A stretch of DNA of 64,000 nucleotides from NCBI RefSeq assembly GCF_900107145.1, contig NZ_FNOW01000015.1, positions 1 through 64,000 of the forward strand. Direction: 5' to 3'. A program made the position numbers and the translations under genes. Below are positions 26,501 to 36,560 of the stretch, piece by piece. The first letter of the stretch is position 1; each line of letters opens with the position of its first letter. The notes below the pieces were generated by a model. The model saw only the letters and a program-made list of their open reading frames with translations, made no database searches and was not told the origin of the DNA. This DNA is from Allochromatium warmingii. GTDB taxonomy: Bacteria; Pseudomonadota; Gammaproteobacteria; Chromatiales; Chromatiaceae.

Positions 26501-27059
26501 TGGCCAGCAAGCGTTGCGCTTGACGCTGGCGCACACCTTTGACTTGATTATCATGGATATCGTGATGCCAAACTTGGATGGACTGGCAGCCACACGGATG
26601 ATGCTTGACCGTCAGCGCCAGACAAACCGGCGGATCGTTGCGCTCACGGCCTGCGCTTTTGCCGACGACCGGCTCGCCTGCTTAGAAGCGGGCTGTTGTG
26701 ATTTTATTAGCAAGCCGGTGGACTGGCAGCAGTTGTTTCAAATCTTTGAAACCCAGTTGCCGTTGCTGTGGCGATATCAACCTGTCAGCCAATCCCGACC
26801 GTCATTCGCCGCCGTGCCCAATGCCACAGAAGGCAGAACACGGATTCCGGCACTCCAAACGTTGTTACCACAGGCATGGCTTGCAGATTTGGAACAGACC
26901 ATAATTCGTGCCAAACCAGATCAAGCACTCGCGCTGTTAGAGTCGATAGCCGACGATCATCCAGAACTGAGTGCGTCGCTGTGCCACTGGATCGAACAGT
27001 ATGACTATCCGCGTGTTCTGGACTGGATCCTTAACCAGCAACGAGATGAGGCATCGTGA
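23547..27059 (+). CDS. EvgS/BvgS-like hybrid sensor histidine kinase
   Basis: An 1170-residue inner-membrane sensor. After a signal-like segment ending in ATAAAE come two periplasmic solute-binding (SBP_bac_3, Venus-flytrap) domains at about 40-270 and 285-515, one membrane helix at about 527-548, and a PAS domain at 570-690. A HisKA domain follows with MSHELRTPLNAVLGY (histidine near 711), then HATPase boxes DTGIGIP and GTGLGLAIS, and a receiver domain beginning ILVVDDAPLDRQ with the phospho-aspartate in IIMDIVMPNLDG (near 1001). The last 70 residues show no clear HPt motif. It overlaps the next gene by four bases, so its likely partner is the REC-GGDEF-EAL protein. The ligand is unknown. 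Confidence 0.93.
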   Translation: MVDRQPNLQSGSHTAHWSIYPLLIALFWVCATAAAEPTIDLTPAERVWFDQHPKIVLGISSQFQPDVILNPDGSRSGLIVDYFEQLNRQLGDRLELHVETDWSAVTDKAIRGEIDGLASSAPNATWNRYFLYTQPFYHGYFHLYVRHGSAPVQKLADLVGKRVGYLTGMKIVEQLLASVPDVTVSAFETNEDMAKALLEDQVDVLIGAVDLEWWRKQNSLLGFEISGFIESSRHPILMSIRKDWPLLVGILDQALAHIPAWERQRINQKWLGTHTVAERSGLDISASERAYLDTTVFRRTPARGWPPFNFLGSDGQVVGISEDYWSLLQNKLGLQETRLTPRPFIEILRAMQQGEVDIHPTASHVSARDAYAVFTDSYEQYPVAIARRRDTGFITDAATLQGQVVAVGQDYNAYHLLKERYPNIEFLQVPDTHAALDAVATGQAFAAVDILPVLQYQIAAREDNAIHLAGITDVTFKLQIMVHRDQARLVPLLNRAIAALTPEERLEIHKKWMLRDVITEREIDYGLLWRVVGVACVVVALVLYWNHLLQRQISQRKRAEQQLQDTSERLRSILASMDDLVFVLDPEQRFIDAYYRDVRRLLVPPEQFLGKPGREVLPSAIYEQLNTAIQDAIQSRQAPQFEYAVSMPDGERWSSASVSARYDATGQCIGTTVVVRDITARKLAEEALRLAKDAAERANQAKSTFLANMSHELRTPLNAVLGYAQLLRRETTLSSEQRQSLDVIQRSGDHLLTLINDVLDLAKIEAGRLDCVPAPCRLQDFLSDLCEPFRLRAAEKGIAFQVRTQSLPTSVAVDAQRLRQIGLNLLGNAVKFTERGAVRLEVAYQVGTLIVQVSDTGIGIPAAMHEAVFEPFSQTGANRYQQQGTGLGLAISRLLATKMGGHIDLKSDAGQGSCFTLTVPAPELEPAVSEPDGRSDECEMPSGYRRTDARQEPLCILVVDDAPLDRQLLEQQLTLLGFSVTLAEDGQQALRLTLAHTFDLIIMDIVMPNLDGLAATRMMLDRQRQTNRRIVALTACAFADDRLACLEAGCCDFISKPVDWQQLFQIFETQLPLLWRYQPVSQSRPSFAAVPNATEGRTRIPALQTLLPQAWLADLEQTIIRAKPDQALALLESIADDHPELSASLCHWIEQYDYPRVLDWILNQQRDEAS

Positions 27060-29134
27060 GCACCAAGCCGTCCGCCAGTATCCTTATCGTCGATGATAAA
27101 CTAGAGAACCTGAACGTTCTCAAGCGGATGCTCTCCGCCGAGGGCTACGAAGTCCGTCCGCTGCCCAGCGGCGAACTGGCCCTGCGGGCGATTCAGGCGG
27201 AAGTTCCGGATCTGGTTCTGCTCGACATTATGATGCCCGGACTCGACGGCTATGCCGTCTGCGCCAAGCTGAAAGCCGATCCGCGCACCCGTGACGTGCC
27301 GGTGATGTTTATCAGTGCCCTGCGTGATGCGGAAGATAAGGTACGTGCCTTTGCCGCCGGTGGGGTGGACTATATCAGCAAGCCTTTTCAGGTCGATGAG
27401 GTGCTGGCCCGCGTCACAACGCATCTGCGCCTCAGTGCGCTGCAACAGGCGTTACGCGCCCAGAATGCCCAGTTACAAGAGGCGGCTGCCCTGTTTGAGG
27501 TCAGCAATGAGGGCATTATTCTCACTGATGCAAACGGAGTCATTCAGCGCGTCAATCCCGCCTTCACCCGCATCACCGGCTATACGCCCGAAGAGGCCAT
27601 CGGTCAGACACCTCGCCTCCTGAAGTCCGATCATCATCCGCCCGAGTTCTATTCGCACTTCTGGTATACGCTGCTGAACCTAGGCTATTGGGAAGGTGAG
27701 GTCTGGAACCGCTACAAAGATGGCTCTATCCATCCGCAATGGGACATGATCACCACGATCCGCAACGATGAAGGCGAGATCACCGGCTATGTGGCCCAGT
27801 TCAGCAATGTTGCACGGCGACATTTGACCGAACAGGAAATCCGTCAGCACGGCAATTATGACGCCCTGACCGGGCTGGCCAATCGTTCGCTGTTGCTGGA
27901 ACGGCTGGATCTGGCGTTCAAGGGGCACAGGCATCAGGGACATCGGCTGAGTTTGTTGTGCATTGGCCTAGACCGTTTTAAACAGGTCAATGAAACTTTC
28001 GGCTACAACACGGGCGATCTGTTGTTGCAGCAGATTGCCCAACGGCTCATGGCCGAGATCCGCGACATTGACACTGCCGCCCGCATCGGCGGCGATGAGT
28101 TCGTAGTCGTGCTCGTCGATCAGGTCGAAACCACTGCAACCGAGCGCCTAGCGAGCCGCGTGCTGGAGCGTTTGACCCAACCCTTCGAGCTTCCGAGCGG
28201 AAATCTTGACATTGGCGTCAGCATCGGTCTCGCCGTGTTTCCCGATGACGGGGATGATGTCGAAGTCATCCTACGTAATGCGACTATCGCCCTGTCGCGG
28301 GCCAAAGAACAGGGCGGTCGGCAGATCTGTTTCTTCACCGACGCGATGGGACGTGAACTCATCGCACGTCATCGTTTAGAGCGCGATCTAAAACAAGGTC
28401 TGATACGGCAGGAAGTGAGTCTGCATTATCAACCAATCGTCAATCTGCAAAACGGTCAGCCGTTAGGGTTTGAGTGTCTACTGCGCTGGCACCATTCCGA
28501 ACAGGGATTCATCCGCCCGGATATTTTCATTCCCATCGCTGAGTCCTCCGGTTTGATCCGCGATCTGGGCAACTGGGTGATTGAAACGGCCTGTCGTCAA
28601 CTCGCACACTGGCGGCGTCAGGGGTGGTCGCTCTATGCCTCGGTCAATATCTCGACGCGCCAGATCCCCGACGGTGTGGCACCGAATTGGTTGCTGAAGG
28701 TGACGCGGGATCTGGGGCTGGAACCAGCGGCGCTGGTGCTAGAAGTCACAGAAAGCGTGTTCGCGACCGATCTGGAAGCCGTCACCGATTGGTTGCGCGA
28801 GGTGCGTGCGTTGGGCTTTCGTATCTATCTGGATGATTTCGGGACAGGCTATTCGTCCCTGTCTTATCTTAAAAACTTCCCGCTAGATGCGGTCAAGGTC
28901 GATCGGACATTTGTGCGCGATATGGTTGAACAGGAACGCGACCGTGCCCTGATTCGGGCGATCCTAGCCATGTGTCAGGAGCTGGACTTGCAGGTCGTGG
29001 CCGAGGGGATCGAAAACGCAGTGCAAAGACAGTTGCTGTGCGATCTCGACTGCGCCTATGGACAGGGCTATTTGTTTTCGCGTCCGCTGCCGGTCGGTGA
29101 GTTCGAGGCGTTTCTAAAGGCACATGCGTCTTGA
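27056..29134 (+). CDS. Response regulator with PAS, GGDEF and EAL domains
   Basis: A 692-residue cytoplasmic c-di-GMP regulator. The receiver domain has DD at 13-14 and the phospho-acceptor D57 in LVLLDIMMPGLDG. A PAS domain lies at about 135-255. The cyclase domain carries an intact GGDEF near 343, with DRFKQVNETFGYNTGD before it. The phosphodiesterase domain reads ECL where EAL is usual (near 473) but keeps LDDFGTGYSSLSYL and VKVDRTFVRD. Both activities are therefore possible. The GTG start overlaps the stop of the EvgS-like kinase (GTGA), which argues that the kinase phosphorylates this receiver. Confidence 0.93.
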   Translation: MSTKPSASILIVDDKLENLNVLKRMLSAEGYEVRPLPSGELALRAIQAEVPDLVLLDIMMPGLDGYAVCAKLKADPRTRDVPVMFISALRDAEDKVRAFAAGGVDYISKPFQVDEVLARVTTHLRLSALQQALRAQNAQLQEAAALFEVSNEGIILTDANGVIQRVNPAFTRITGYTPEEAIGQTPRLLKSDHHPPEFYSHFWYTLLNLGYWEGEVWNRYKDGSIHPQWDMITTIRNDEGEITGYVAQFSNVARRHLTEQEIRQHGNYDALTGLANRSLLLERLDLAFKGHRHQGHRLSLLCIGLDRFKQVNETFGYNTGDLLLQQIAQRLMAEIRDIDTAARIGGDEFVVVLVDQVETTATERLASRVLERLTQPFELPSGNLDIGVSIGLAVFPDDGDDVEVILRNATIALSRAKEQGGRQICFFTDAMGRELIARHRLERDLKQGLIRQEVSLHYQPIVNLQNGQPLGFECLLRWHHSEQGFIRPDIFIPIAESSGLIRDLGNWVIETACRQLAHWRRQGWSLYASVNISTRQIPDGVAPNWLLKVTRDLGLEPAALVLEVTESVFATDLEAVTDWLREVRALGFRIYLDDFGTGYSSLSYLKNFPLDAVKVDRTFVRDMVEQERDRALIRAILAMCQELDLQVVAEGIENAVQRQLLCDLDCAYGQGYLFSRPLPVGEFEAFLKAHAS

Positions 29135-29210
29135 GGCTGCGTAACAGTTACACAGCCCCTCTCACCCCACATCGCCCACCACGCCCTATTTGTAGGCTGT
29201 GCTTGTCGGC

Positions 29211-29227
29211 TAATTGTTGATGGCAGC
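29211..29227. repeat. Second copy of the 17-bp uvrA-stop sequence
   Basis: TAATTGTTGATGGCAGC occurs here and at 19412-19428, where its TAA is the uvrA stop codon. The two copies are direct repeats about 9.8 kb apart and enclose the restriction island and two signalling genes. No integrase gene is visible between them. The rest of the gap (29135-29303) contains no recognisable gene. Confidence 0.6.
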
Positions 29228-29303
29228 AGCTTCACGCTTCAGTAAACGAGCCGCTCTACACTAACGCAGTTGCCGTTATCGGCGCTTCTGTCAGTGCTGC
29301 ATC

Positions 29304-32300
29304 ATGTCCATCGCCGATTTATCCTGCCGCTTGCTGCTTGCGCTCCGTTCGCACTTACTCACTTGGTTAATGCGCGGTTACACGCTCGCTGACCGCTTGG
29401 TCGGCATGAGTCGCTGGCGCTTGGCGCGTCAGTTGTTCGTTGCAACACTGATGATTGTCACACTCTCCGTGCTTTTGAGCGGCTCGCTGTTGTTTCAGGT
29501 CGAACGCGCCCGCCAGTTGAGCGAACAGCAACAGTTTTTCCACGAAATGCTGAATCTGATCGCTGCTATGAGCCGCGAGGCTGTGCAGCGCGGCGATCAC
29601 GCTACGCTGACGCGGCTGCTGGCGGAAGTCGGAACACGCGATACGAATCTGTTACGGCTGACGCTTCACGACAGCGCCACTGGTTCGACGCTCGCTGCCT
29701 GGCAGCGCCTAACGCCCTTGACCGGCCACCCACACCCGCTAGAACTGCACCGTACCATCACCGATCCGGCGCTCACCGTCGCGCTGGTTTGGGACAGCGG
29801 CCCGCTCCAGTCAGGGATTGCGCGGCACACGCTCTGGTTGCTGGCGGTGATGACGCTGCTGTTGCTGGCGCTGGCGGCAAGCCTGATCTGGCTGGTTCAT
29901 GCGCATGTGATTCGCCCGATCAATATTTTGCGAGCGGATTTGCAAGGCGAACGCGCTCCGCGTCTGGCACTGCGATTGCGGGCCTGTGCGCCGGAATTGC
30001 GCTATCTGGCCCGCACGCTCGATGCGCTGTTACGGCTCAAGGGCGAAATTAAACGCAGTGAAATCCGCTATCGTGGACTATTTGAAAACATGATTAGCGC
30101 CGGCATCGTGCTCTCGCACCAGCACGTGGGCTTTCGCATCGAGGCCATCAATGAGCCGTGCCGACAGCTTCCGCTGCTCGATTTGCGCGAGCGTTCCGTA
30201 CACTGGCTGCATGAAGTCATCGCCGTCCGCGAATCGCCGCATGTGTACACTGCGCTGCAAACGGTATTAGCACAGGGCGGTAGTTTGCATCTCGATGAAT
30301 TTACGCTGATGCGCGGCGGGCAAACGCATTGGCTCGATTGTCATGTGTTTCCACTCACCGCAGGCGAGGCGATGTTAATGATCCGCGATGTCACGGATCG
30401 CAAAATCGCCCGCGAGCTACGCCACGCTAAAGAAGCAGCAGAACAGGCCAGCGCCCTAAAAAGCGCCTTTTTAGCCAGCATGAGCCATGAAATTCGCACG
30501 CCGCTCAATGGCGTGTTGAGCATGGTCGAATTGCTCCGCAGTTCACCGCTAACGGATCGTCAATTACATTGGGTTGAAGCCATTCGCAGTTCTGGACAAC
30601 TGTTGTTATCGACGATTAACGATATTCTCGATTTTTCGCGTATTGAAGCCGGGCGCTTGCAATTAGAAAAAGTGCCGTTTTCAATCGGCGAAGTGATTGC
30701 GAATTTATTTAATGCAACCTTGCAACGGGCGTATGCGAAAAATCTCGAATGCGTGATTCATCAAGACCCCGAATTACCGGATTTATTAGTCGGCGATCCG
30801 TTCCGCTTGCAACAGATTCTGGTCAATTTAGTCGGTAATGCGATCAAATTCACCCATCAAGGTGAGATCGAAATTCGGATTACCTATAGCGAATTACCCG
30901 ATGCGCGGTTAAAACTCTGCGTCTCGGTGCGTGATACCGGCATCGGCATTGCCCCCGAACAGGTCGAGATGATGTTTCAGCCGTTTCAGCAAATTCGCGC
31001 TGGTGGTTGGCGGGTGTCAGAAGGCACCGGATTAGGATTGGCGATTTGTAAACGGCTGCTCGATGCAATGGATGGCGAGCTAGGCGTTGAGAGTGCGCCT
31101 GGGCAGGGCAGTTTGTTTTATTTCGAGGTGCCGGTCGGTCGTGCCGAGCCAGGGCAGCAGGCATCTTGGCTGCTGCCGTCGGCGTGGCGCTGTCCAACAC
31201 TGGTGTGGATTAAGCACGATTTGGTGCGGGCGACGGCAACGCATTTGCTCTCAATTCTCGGTTTTGAGGCTGAACAAACTGGCGAAGTCGCGGTAGCAAT
31301 GCAGTGGGCGCAGGCGCTTGCGCCCGAAGTGGACACCTGTTTACTCGTGCTTGATGAAGCCTGGTTGCTGCATGATGGGCCACGTTTGGTGGCCGAATTG
31401 CAGCGCCGCTCGGCGCGGACGCAGCGGCGGGTGTTAACGCTGTATGTCGTCAATGTGTTTGCACACGATCAAGGTGAATTAGATCGTTTAATAACTTTGC
31501 GTGATACGACACATGTGCTCAAACCATTGCATTTATCGGCGCTATTTAATGCGTTGCAGGATTTATTTGATGCATCCAATCAGCGTGCGCCGATAATGCG
31601 CCGCTCTGATGATCCGTCTTGGGAGGTGCTGATTCAGCGGCTGGAAGCACGCGAGCATTTATCTGGAGCGCGGTTGTTATTAGCTGAAGATAATCTTGTT
31701 AATCAGCAGGTCGCAACGGAAGCTTTAGCAATGATTGGGATTGCGACCCGCGTGGTTGTCAATGGCGAGGAGGCGTTGCAAGCTTTAAATGAAGAACCAT
31801 TCGATGGTGTATTGATGGATGTGCAGATGCCAGTGATGGATGGGTTAGAAGCAACGGCTTTGATTCGCAGTCAGTATGCGCCGAGTGAGTTGCCGATTAT
31901 TGCGATGACGGCGAGTGTGTTTTTTAAAGATCGGCAGCGTAGTCTTCAGGTTGGCATGAACGATCATATTGGTAAGCCGATCAATATGCGCAATTTGTTG
32001 GAGACGTTATTGAAGTGGATTCGTCCAGCGCATCCGCAGCCGTTTCATCCGCCAGCATCGGAAGCACTCAGCACGCGGACTGAGGAGCGGTTGCAGTTGA
32101 TTGAAGGGGAGTTGGATTGGCATACGATTAATTTGCCGGGCATTAAACCGCGCAAGGGGTTGAGCCGACTCGGTGGGAATGGGTTGTTGTATTTCCGGCT
32201 GTTGATGAGTTTTGCTAGTTTGCAGCAGCAGGGCGTAGTTGAGATGCGGGCAGCTTGTGAGCGTGAGGATTTAGCCGCGTTGCGTTTGCAGGCGCATACG

Positions 32301-32759
32301 CTCAAAGGTGTGGCAAAGACGTTGGGAGCCGATGCGCTGCATCAGTGGGCTGAGCGGGTTGAACAGGCGTGTGAAGCCGGTGAGCGTGAGGATTTGGCGG
32401 TGTTGGTGCCGCCGATGCTGGATGAGTTGACGCGGGTGTTGGGTGGTGTGCAGCAGTTTTTGGAGCACTGGCATTTGCATCCCGAACCTGTAGCTGATGC
32501 GCTTGTGTGTGCGGAGGTTGATCCAGCGGTTGCCGGTGAGCGGTATGCGCTGGTTGGGACGCTGTTGGAGCATGGGGATACGCGCTTGCGTGATGTCTGT
32601 GCGGAGAATCGTGCGTTACTGCAGGTGTGGTTTGAGGTGAATGGAAGTCATGGCGTGGAGTTTGAGCGGTTTAGTCAGTTGATTGAGCAATATCGTTTTG
32701 AAGAGGCGCGGCGGATTTTTCGTGAGAAAACCTGTGCGCCTGGTGTGGTGAGTGCGTGA
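29304..32759 (+). CDS. BarA-like hybrid sensor histidine kinase with HPt domain
   Basis: An 1151-residue membrane kinase. Two membrane helices (about 40-65 and 170-195) bracket a periplasmic region of about 100 residues, followed by a PAS-like region at 245-370. HisKA has MSHEIRTPLNGVLSM (histidine near 395) and the HATPase has DTGIGI and GTGLGLAICKR. A degenerate receiver follows at about 630-760, then an intact receiver (LLLAEDNLVNQQVA, aspartate in VLMDVQMPVMDG near 838) and a C-terminal HPt domain with AHTLKGVAKTLGA (histidine near 997). This order matches BarA/GacS-type kinases that drive the UvrY/GacA regulator. No response regulator lies adjacent, so the partner is presumably elsewhere. 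Confidence 0.93.
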   Translation: MSIADLSCRLLLALRSHLLTWLMRGYTLADRLVGMSRWRLARQLFVATLMIVTLSVLLSGSLLFQVERARQLSEQQQFFHEMLNLIAAMSREAVQRGDHATLTRLLAEVGTRDTNLLRLTLHDSATGSTLAAWQRLTPLTGHPHPLELHRTITDPALTVALVWDSGPLQSGIARHTLWLLAVMTLLLLALAASLIWLVHAHVIRPINILRADLQGERAPRLALRLRACAPELRYLARTLDALLRLKGEIKRSEIRYRGLFENMISAGIVLSHQHVGFRIEAINEPCRQLPLLDLRERSVHWLHEVIAVRESPHVYTALQTVLAQGGSLHLDEFTLMRGGQTHWLDCHVFPLTAGEAMLMIRDVTDRKIARELRHAKEAAEQASALKSAFLASMSHEIRTPLNGVLSMVELLRSSPLTDRQLHWVEAIRSSGQLLLSTINDILDFSRIEAGRLQLEKVPFSIGEVIANLFNATLQRAYAKNLECVIHQDPELPDLLVGDPFRLQQILVNLVGNAIKFTHQGEIEIRITYSELPDARLKLCVSVRDTGIGIAPEQVEMMFQPFQQIRAGGWRVSEGTGLGLAICKRLLDAMDGELGVESAPGQGSLFYFEVPVGRAEPGQQASWLLPSAWRCPTLVWIKHDLVRATATHLLSILGFEAEQTGEVAVAMQWAQALAPEVDTCLLVLDEAWLLHDGPRLVAELQRRSARTQRRVLTLYVVNVFAHDQGELDRLITLRDTTHVLKPLHLSALFNALQDLFDASNQRAPIMRRSDDPSWEVLIQRLEAREHLSGARLLLAEDNLVNQQVATEALAMIGIATRVVVNGEEALQALNEEPFDGVLMDVQMPVMDGLEATALIRSQYAPSELPIIAMTASVFFKDRQRSLQVGMNDHIGKPINMRNLLETLLKWIRPAHPQPFHPPASEALSTRTEERLQLIEGELDWHTINLPGIKPRKGLSRLGGNGLLYFRLLMSFASLQQQGVVEMRAACEREDLAALRLQAHTLKGVAKTLGADALHQWAERVEQACEAGEREDLAVLVPPMLDELTRVLGGVQQFLEHWHLHPEPVADALVCAEVDPAVAGERYALVGTLLEHGDTRLRDVCAENRALLQVWFEVNGSHGVEFERFSQLIEQYRFEEARRIFREKTCAPGVVSA

Positions 32760-32799
32760 TTTAGATGCGCCTTGGATTGCCTGTCCGCGAATGTTGGTG

Positions 32800-32876
32800 A
32801 TTTGAAAGTTAATGGGATGAGCAGGCAATTTAATCTAGTGCTGTTAATCCTGAATCATCCCATTGATTCTATCTCA
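32800..32876. repeat. Degenerate copy of dispersed repeat family I
   Basis: TTAATGGGATGA and, inverted, TTAATCCTGAATCATCCCATTGATTC lie between the BarA-like gene and acnA, which converge here. The units are clearly related to the ACAGGATT family but more diverged. Confidence 0.5.
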
Positions 32877-32877
32877 A

Positions 32878-35541
32878 TTACGCCGCCAGCTTACGCAGTA
32901 CGTACTGCAAAATCCCGCCATGACGGTAATAATCGACTTCATTCGGCGTATCAATCCGCACCCGCGCCATAAAGGTCTTTACGGATCCATCAGCAGCCGT
33001 CACCCGCACCGTCACCTGTTTGGCTTCACCGCCATTTAAATCGACAATATCAAAGATCTCAGTGCCATTTAGACCGAGCGCAGCGGGAGTGTCACCGCTT
33101 AGGAATTGCAGCGGCAAAATACCCATGCCGATTAAATTCGAGCGATGAATGCGTTCGTAGCTTTCAGCAATGACCGCTCGCACGCCGAGTAAACGCGGCC
33201 CTTTTGCGGCCCAATCACGCGATGAACCTGAGCCGTATTCTTTGCCGGCAATCACAATCACTGGCGTATTTTCAGCTTGATAACGCATCGCGGCCTCATA
33301 AATCGACAGGGTATCGCCGCTAGGTTGATGCAGCGTGACACCGCCTTCGGTACCCGGAGCCATAAGATTACGCAGTCGAATATTGGCAAAGGTGCCACGC
33401 ATCATCACTTCGTGATTGCCGCGCCGTGAGCCAAGACTATTAAAATCTTTTGGCTCAACACCAAGTGATATCAGATATTGACCGGCTGGCGAATTAGGTT
33501 TAATTGAGCCAGCAGGCGAAATATGATCGGTGGTGATTGAATCACCGAGCAGTGCCAAACAGCGTGCGCCACTGATGTCGGTCACAGGCGCAACGGCTAA
33601 ACTCATGCCCTTAAAATAGGGTGGTTCTTGAATATAGGTTGAATCGGCTGGCCAATCATAGGTTTGACTGGTGGCCGCTGCTAAAGATTGCCAGCGGTCA
33701 TCACCGGCAAAAACATTGGCATAGGCAGCGGTAAATTCATCCGGCGTGACGCATTCTGCAATCACGGCGTTAATTTCGTCCGGTGTTGGCCAAATGTCTT
33801 GTAAATAAACCGGCTGACCCTGTGCATCCACTGCCAAAGGATCGCGGTATGGATCCAAATCAATGCGCCCAGCAATCGCATAGGCAACTACAAGCGGTGG
33901 GCTGGCGAGATAATTCATCCGCACTTCTGCATGGACGCGCCCCTCAAAATTACGATTGCCGGATAAAATTGACACGGCGCATAAATCCTGTTCAGCAATC
34001 GCTTGCGAAACAGGCTCTGGTAATGGGCCAGTATTGCCGATGCAAACCGTACAACCATAGCCAACGTTATGAAAGCCGAGCGCCTTGAGCGGTTCAGTTA
34101 ATCCAGCGCGATCTAAATAACGGGTGACAGCCATTGAGCCGGGGCCAAATGCGGTTTTTACCCAGGGCGCGGCTGTTAATCCGCGTGCGACTGCTTTTTG
34201 CGCGACTAAACCCGCACCAATTAAAACGCTGGGATTTGAGGTATTTGTACAGGACGTGATTGCCGCAACCACAATTGAACCGTCGCCGATTTCGACGGTT
34301 TGACCGTCGAGCACCACGGTTGCTGGCCCCTTGTTCGGCAATTGGCGTTCGGCTTTGAGCGCGGCAAGTGCGGCGGGAAAATGGCTGGCCAGATCACGCA
34401 GGGCGACACGATCTTGCGGGCGTTTTGGCCCCGCAAGCGAGGGCACGACCGTGCCTAAATCTAGCTCCAACGTCTCGGAATACGCGGCTTCGGGCGCATC
34501 CGCCGTGTGCCAGACGCCCTGCGCTTTGCAATAGGCTTCAACCAGCGCGAGCTGCTGGGCATCGCGTCCGGTCAGGCGCAGATAATCGAGCGTGACTTGA
34601 TCAATGGGGAACAAGCCGCAGGTTGCGCCGTACTCTGGCCCCATGTTCGCAATAGTATTGCGCTCGCCCATCGGCAAGCTGGCAAGCGCCGGGCCGTAAA
34701 ATTCAACGAATTTGCCAACTACACCATGTTTGCGTAATTGTTCGACAATAGTCAGCACTAAATCGGTCGCGGTCACACCCGCATTCAGTGTGCCGGTGAG
34801 CTTAAAACCGACGACCTTTGGTACTAGCATCGACACGGGTTGCCCGAGCATCGAAGCCTCAGCTTCAATACCACCAACACCCCAGCCAAGCACGCCAATA
34901 CCATTGACCATCGTTGTATGCGAATCGGTGCCAACACAGGTATCAAAATAGGCTTGCGTGTGACCGGCGAGTGATTTGGCAAAGACAACCCGTGATAGAT
35001 ATTCGACGTTAATTTGATGAACAATGCCGGTATCAGGCGGCACAACTTTAAATCCGTCGAATGCCTGCTGACCCCATTTGAGAAAGTTATAACGCTCTTG
35101 ATTGCGCTCGAACTCTAATTCCGCATTTTTCGCAAAAGCCTGATCTGATCCGAAATAATCGACCTGTACGGAATGATCGATGACTAATTCCGCCGGTTGC
35201 AGCGGATTGATGCGACTGGGATCGCCACCTAATTCGCGCATGGCATCGCGCATTGCTGCTAAATCGACGACGGCTGGCACGCCAGTAAAATCTTGCATCA
35301 AGACCCGTGCTGGACGATATTGAATTTCTTTATCCGGTTCGGCCTGCGGATTCCAGTGACTAAAATAGTCAATATCTTCGCGGGTGACGGTGACGCCGTC
35401 CTCATGGCGTAATAGGTTTTCGAGCAAAATCTTCAATGAATACGGCAGCCGCGCACTATTCGGCACAGCATCGAGCTTGAAGATTTCATAATCCTGACCG
35501 GCAACATTCAGGGTAGATTGAGCATTAAAACTATTGGACAT
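32878..35541 (-). CDS. acnA: Aconitate hydratase A
   Basis: An 887-residue aconitase of the AcnA/IRP class that isomerises citrate to isocitrate in the TCA cycle. The [4Fe-4S] ligands are visible in [12 protein letters not shown] and [13 protein letters not shown]. Other conserved stretches are [29 protein letters not shown] and [14 protein letters not shown] chose the ATG at 35541 because it gives the typical N-terminus and has GGAG seven bases upstream; the frame is open for 44 more codons. The gene is monocistronic as far as can be seen, with hflD upstream on the same strand. Confidence 0.97.
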   Translation of the reverse strand: MSNSFNAQSTLNVAGQDYEIFKLDAVPNSARLPYSLKILLENLLRHEDGVTVTREDIDYFSHWNPQAEPDKEIQYRPARVLMQDFTGVPAVVDLAAMRDAMRELGGDPSRINPLQPAELVIDHSVQVDYFGSDQAFAKNAELEFERNQERYNFLKWGQQAFDGFKVVPPDTGIVHQINVEYLSRVVFAKSLAGHTQAYFDTCVGTDSHTTMVNGIGVLGWGVGGIEAEASMLGQPVSMLVPKVVGFKLTGTLNAGVTATDLVLTIVEQLRKHGVVGKFVEFYGPALASLPMGERNTIANMGPEYGATCGLFPIDQVTLDYLRLTGRDAQQLALVEAYCKAQGVWHTADAPEAAYSETLELDLGTVVPSLAGPKRPQDRVALRDLASHFPAALAALKAERQLPNKGPATVVLDGQTVEIGDGSIVVAAITSCTNTSNPSVLIGAGLVAQKAVARGLTAAPWVKTAFGPGSMAVTRYLDRAGLTEPLKALGFHNVGYGCTVCIGNTGPLPEPVSQAIAEQDLCAVSILSGNRNFEGRVHAEVRMNYLASPPLVVAYAIAGRIDLDPYRDPLAVDAQGQPVYLQDIWPTPDEINAVIAECVTPDEFTAAYANVFAGDDRWQSLAAATSQTYDWPADSTYIQEPPYFKGMSLAVAPVTDISGARCLALLGDSITTDHISPAGSIKPNSPAGQYLISLGVEPKDFNSLGSRRGNHEVMMRGTFANIRLRNLMAPGTEGGVTLHQPSGDTLSIYEAAMRYQAENTPVIVIAGKEYGSGSSRDWAAKGPRLLGVRAVIAESYERIHRSNLIGMGILPLQFLSGDTPAALGLNGTEIFDIVDLNGGEAKQVTVRVTAADGSVKTFMARVRIDTPNEVDYYRHGGILQYVLRKLAA

Positions 35542-35678
35542 TGAGGACTCCGAATCCGGGCAAGCAATAAGCAGCAACTTGGCAGCGGGTGAGGCGGCGC
35601 GGGGTGGCAAAACAAGTAATTTTAGCGTTTCGGGTGCGGCGCTGTCACCGACAGCACGGACAGCGCCGAGCAATGGGG

Positions 35679-36311
35679 TCAGTGTGACGCATCTAACTGC
35701 GCCAAATACTGCTGCGCAGCGGTCAATGTCACCTGATTGTTAAACACCATCTGCCAGCGCGAGCCGCCGACCTGACGCCACAACCGCGCTGCACGCACCG
35801 CCGCAAGCAGTAGCGTGCGGATGCGCTGTTGATTAGCCGTGTTGCGCAGATGCTGCGAGTCGCCATGAATCAACAGCCGAGGTTTAAGCTGGCTGAGGGT
35901 GCGGCTGTATAACTCAGCAAAATGTGTCCAGACCGCTGGATCGCGTAGCTCGAAAGGTGTACAGACAGATGCGGTTGCGCAGATGCCCGTACTCAAAATG
36001 TCCAGCAAATCGGGGCGCTTGACCAGCGCACGTTCGAGCTTGAGCACTTGCAGTGCATAGCGGGTGAGTTCGAGATTGCGCTGCGGCTGGCCGGTCAGTT
36101 GGCTCACAAGCTGGCGCAGACCGCCCGCGACCGCCCCGGGTTCGCCGAACACGGATTCAACGGTTGCGGCATCAACCTGCAATAAACTATACACAGATGG
36201 CTGCATGGCCTGCGGTTCAGCGGCCCCGTGACGGGCAATCTCGATGACACAGTGCAAAGCTTGATAGAGACCGGCCAGCGCCAGCGTGCGCTCCAGATGG
36301 GTATGCGACAT
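35679..36311 (-). CDS. hflD: High frequency lysogenization protein HflD
   Basis: A 210-residue helical protein matching HflD in length and pattern: an N-terminal [19 protein letters not shown], then [19 protein letters not shown] and a C-terminal [19 protein letters not shown]. HflD is peripheral to the membrane and in E. coli influences lambda lysogeny through CII; its housekeeping role is unclear. In gammaproteobacteria it normally follows mnmA directly. Here a transposable element of about 1.4 kb separates the two, so hflD may now depend on a new or read-through promoter. Confidence 0.95.
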   Translation of the reverse strand: MSHTHLERTLALAGLYQALHCVIEIARHGAAEPQAMQPSVYSLLQVDAATVESVFGEPGAVAGGLRQLVSQLTGQPQRNLELTRYALQVLKLERALVKRPDLLDILSTGICATASVCTPFELRDPAVWTHFAELYSRTLSQLKPRLLIHGDSQHLRNTANQQRIRTLLLAAVRAARLWRQVGGSRWQMVFNNQVTLTAAQQYLAQLDASH

Positions 36312-36374
36312 GAGGATTCTCGAACATTTTCAATAAGAATTGCGCATTTTTGCGCAGTTATTTATCTTTTAACC

Positions 36375-36560
36375 ATGTCACGCAAACTCGTCAGCATCCG
36401 AAAGGCCGCCGATTTTCTCGGCGTTGCGGCGCAAACGCTGCGGCGCTATGACTTGGCACGGCTGCGCTCGGCCCAGCTCTACGGCAGCCGCTCGCGCAAG
36501 AACCGGAAACTACTGGACGACGTGAAACAGGCGATCGAGGCCCATGCTGATCGCCCATAA
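36375..36560 (+). pseudogene. Remnant of IS607-type serine-recombinase TnpA (HTH part only)
   Basis: A 61-residue frame with KLVSIRKAADFLGVAAQTLRR followed at once by YDLARLRSAQ. In intact IS607 TnpA proteins the helix-turn-helix ends in LRRW, then a linker leads to GHRRYDLARL. Here the two RR sites appear fused, which implies a precise internal deletion between them, and the whole catalytic resolvase domain is missing. The product could at most bind DNA. It overlaps the tnpB start by 17 bases. Confidence 0.65.
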
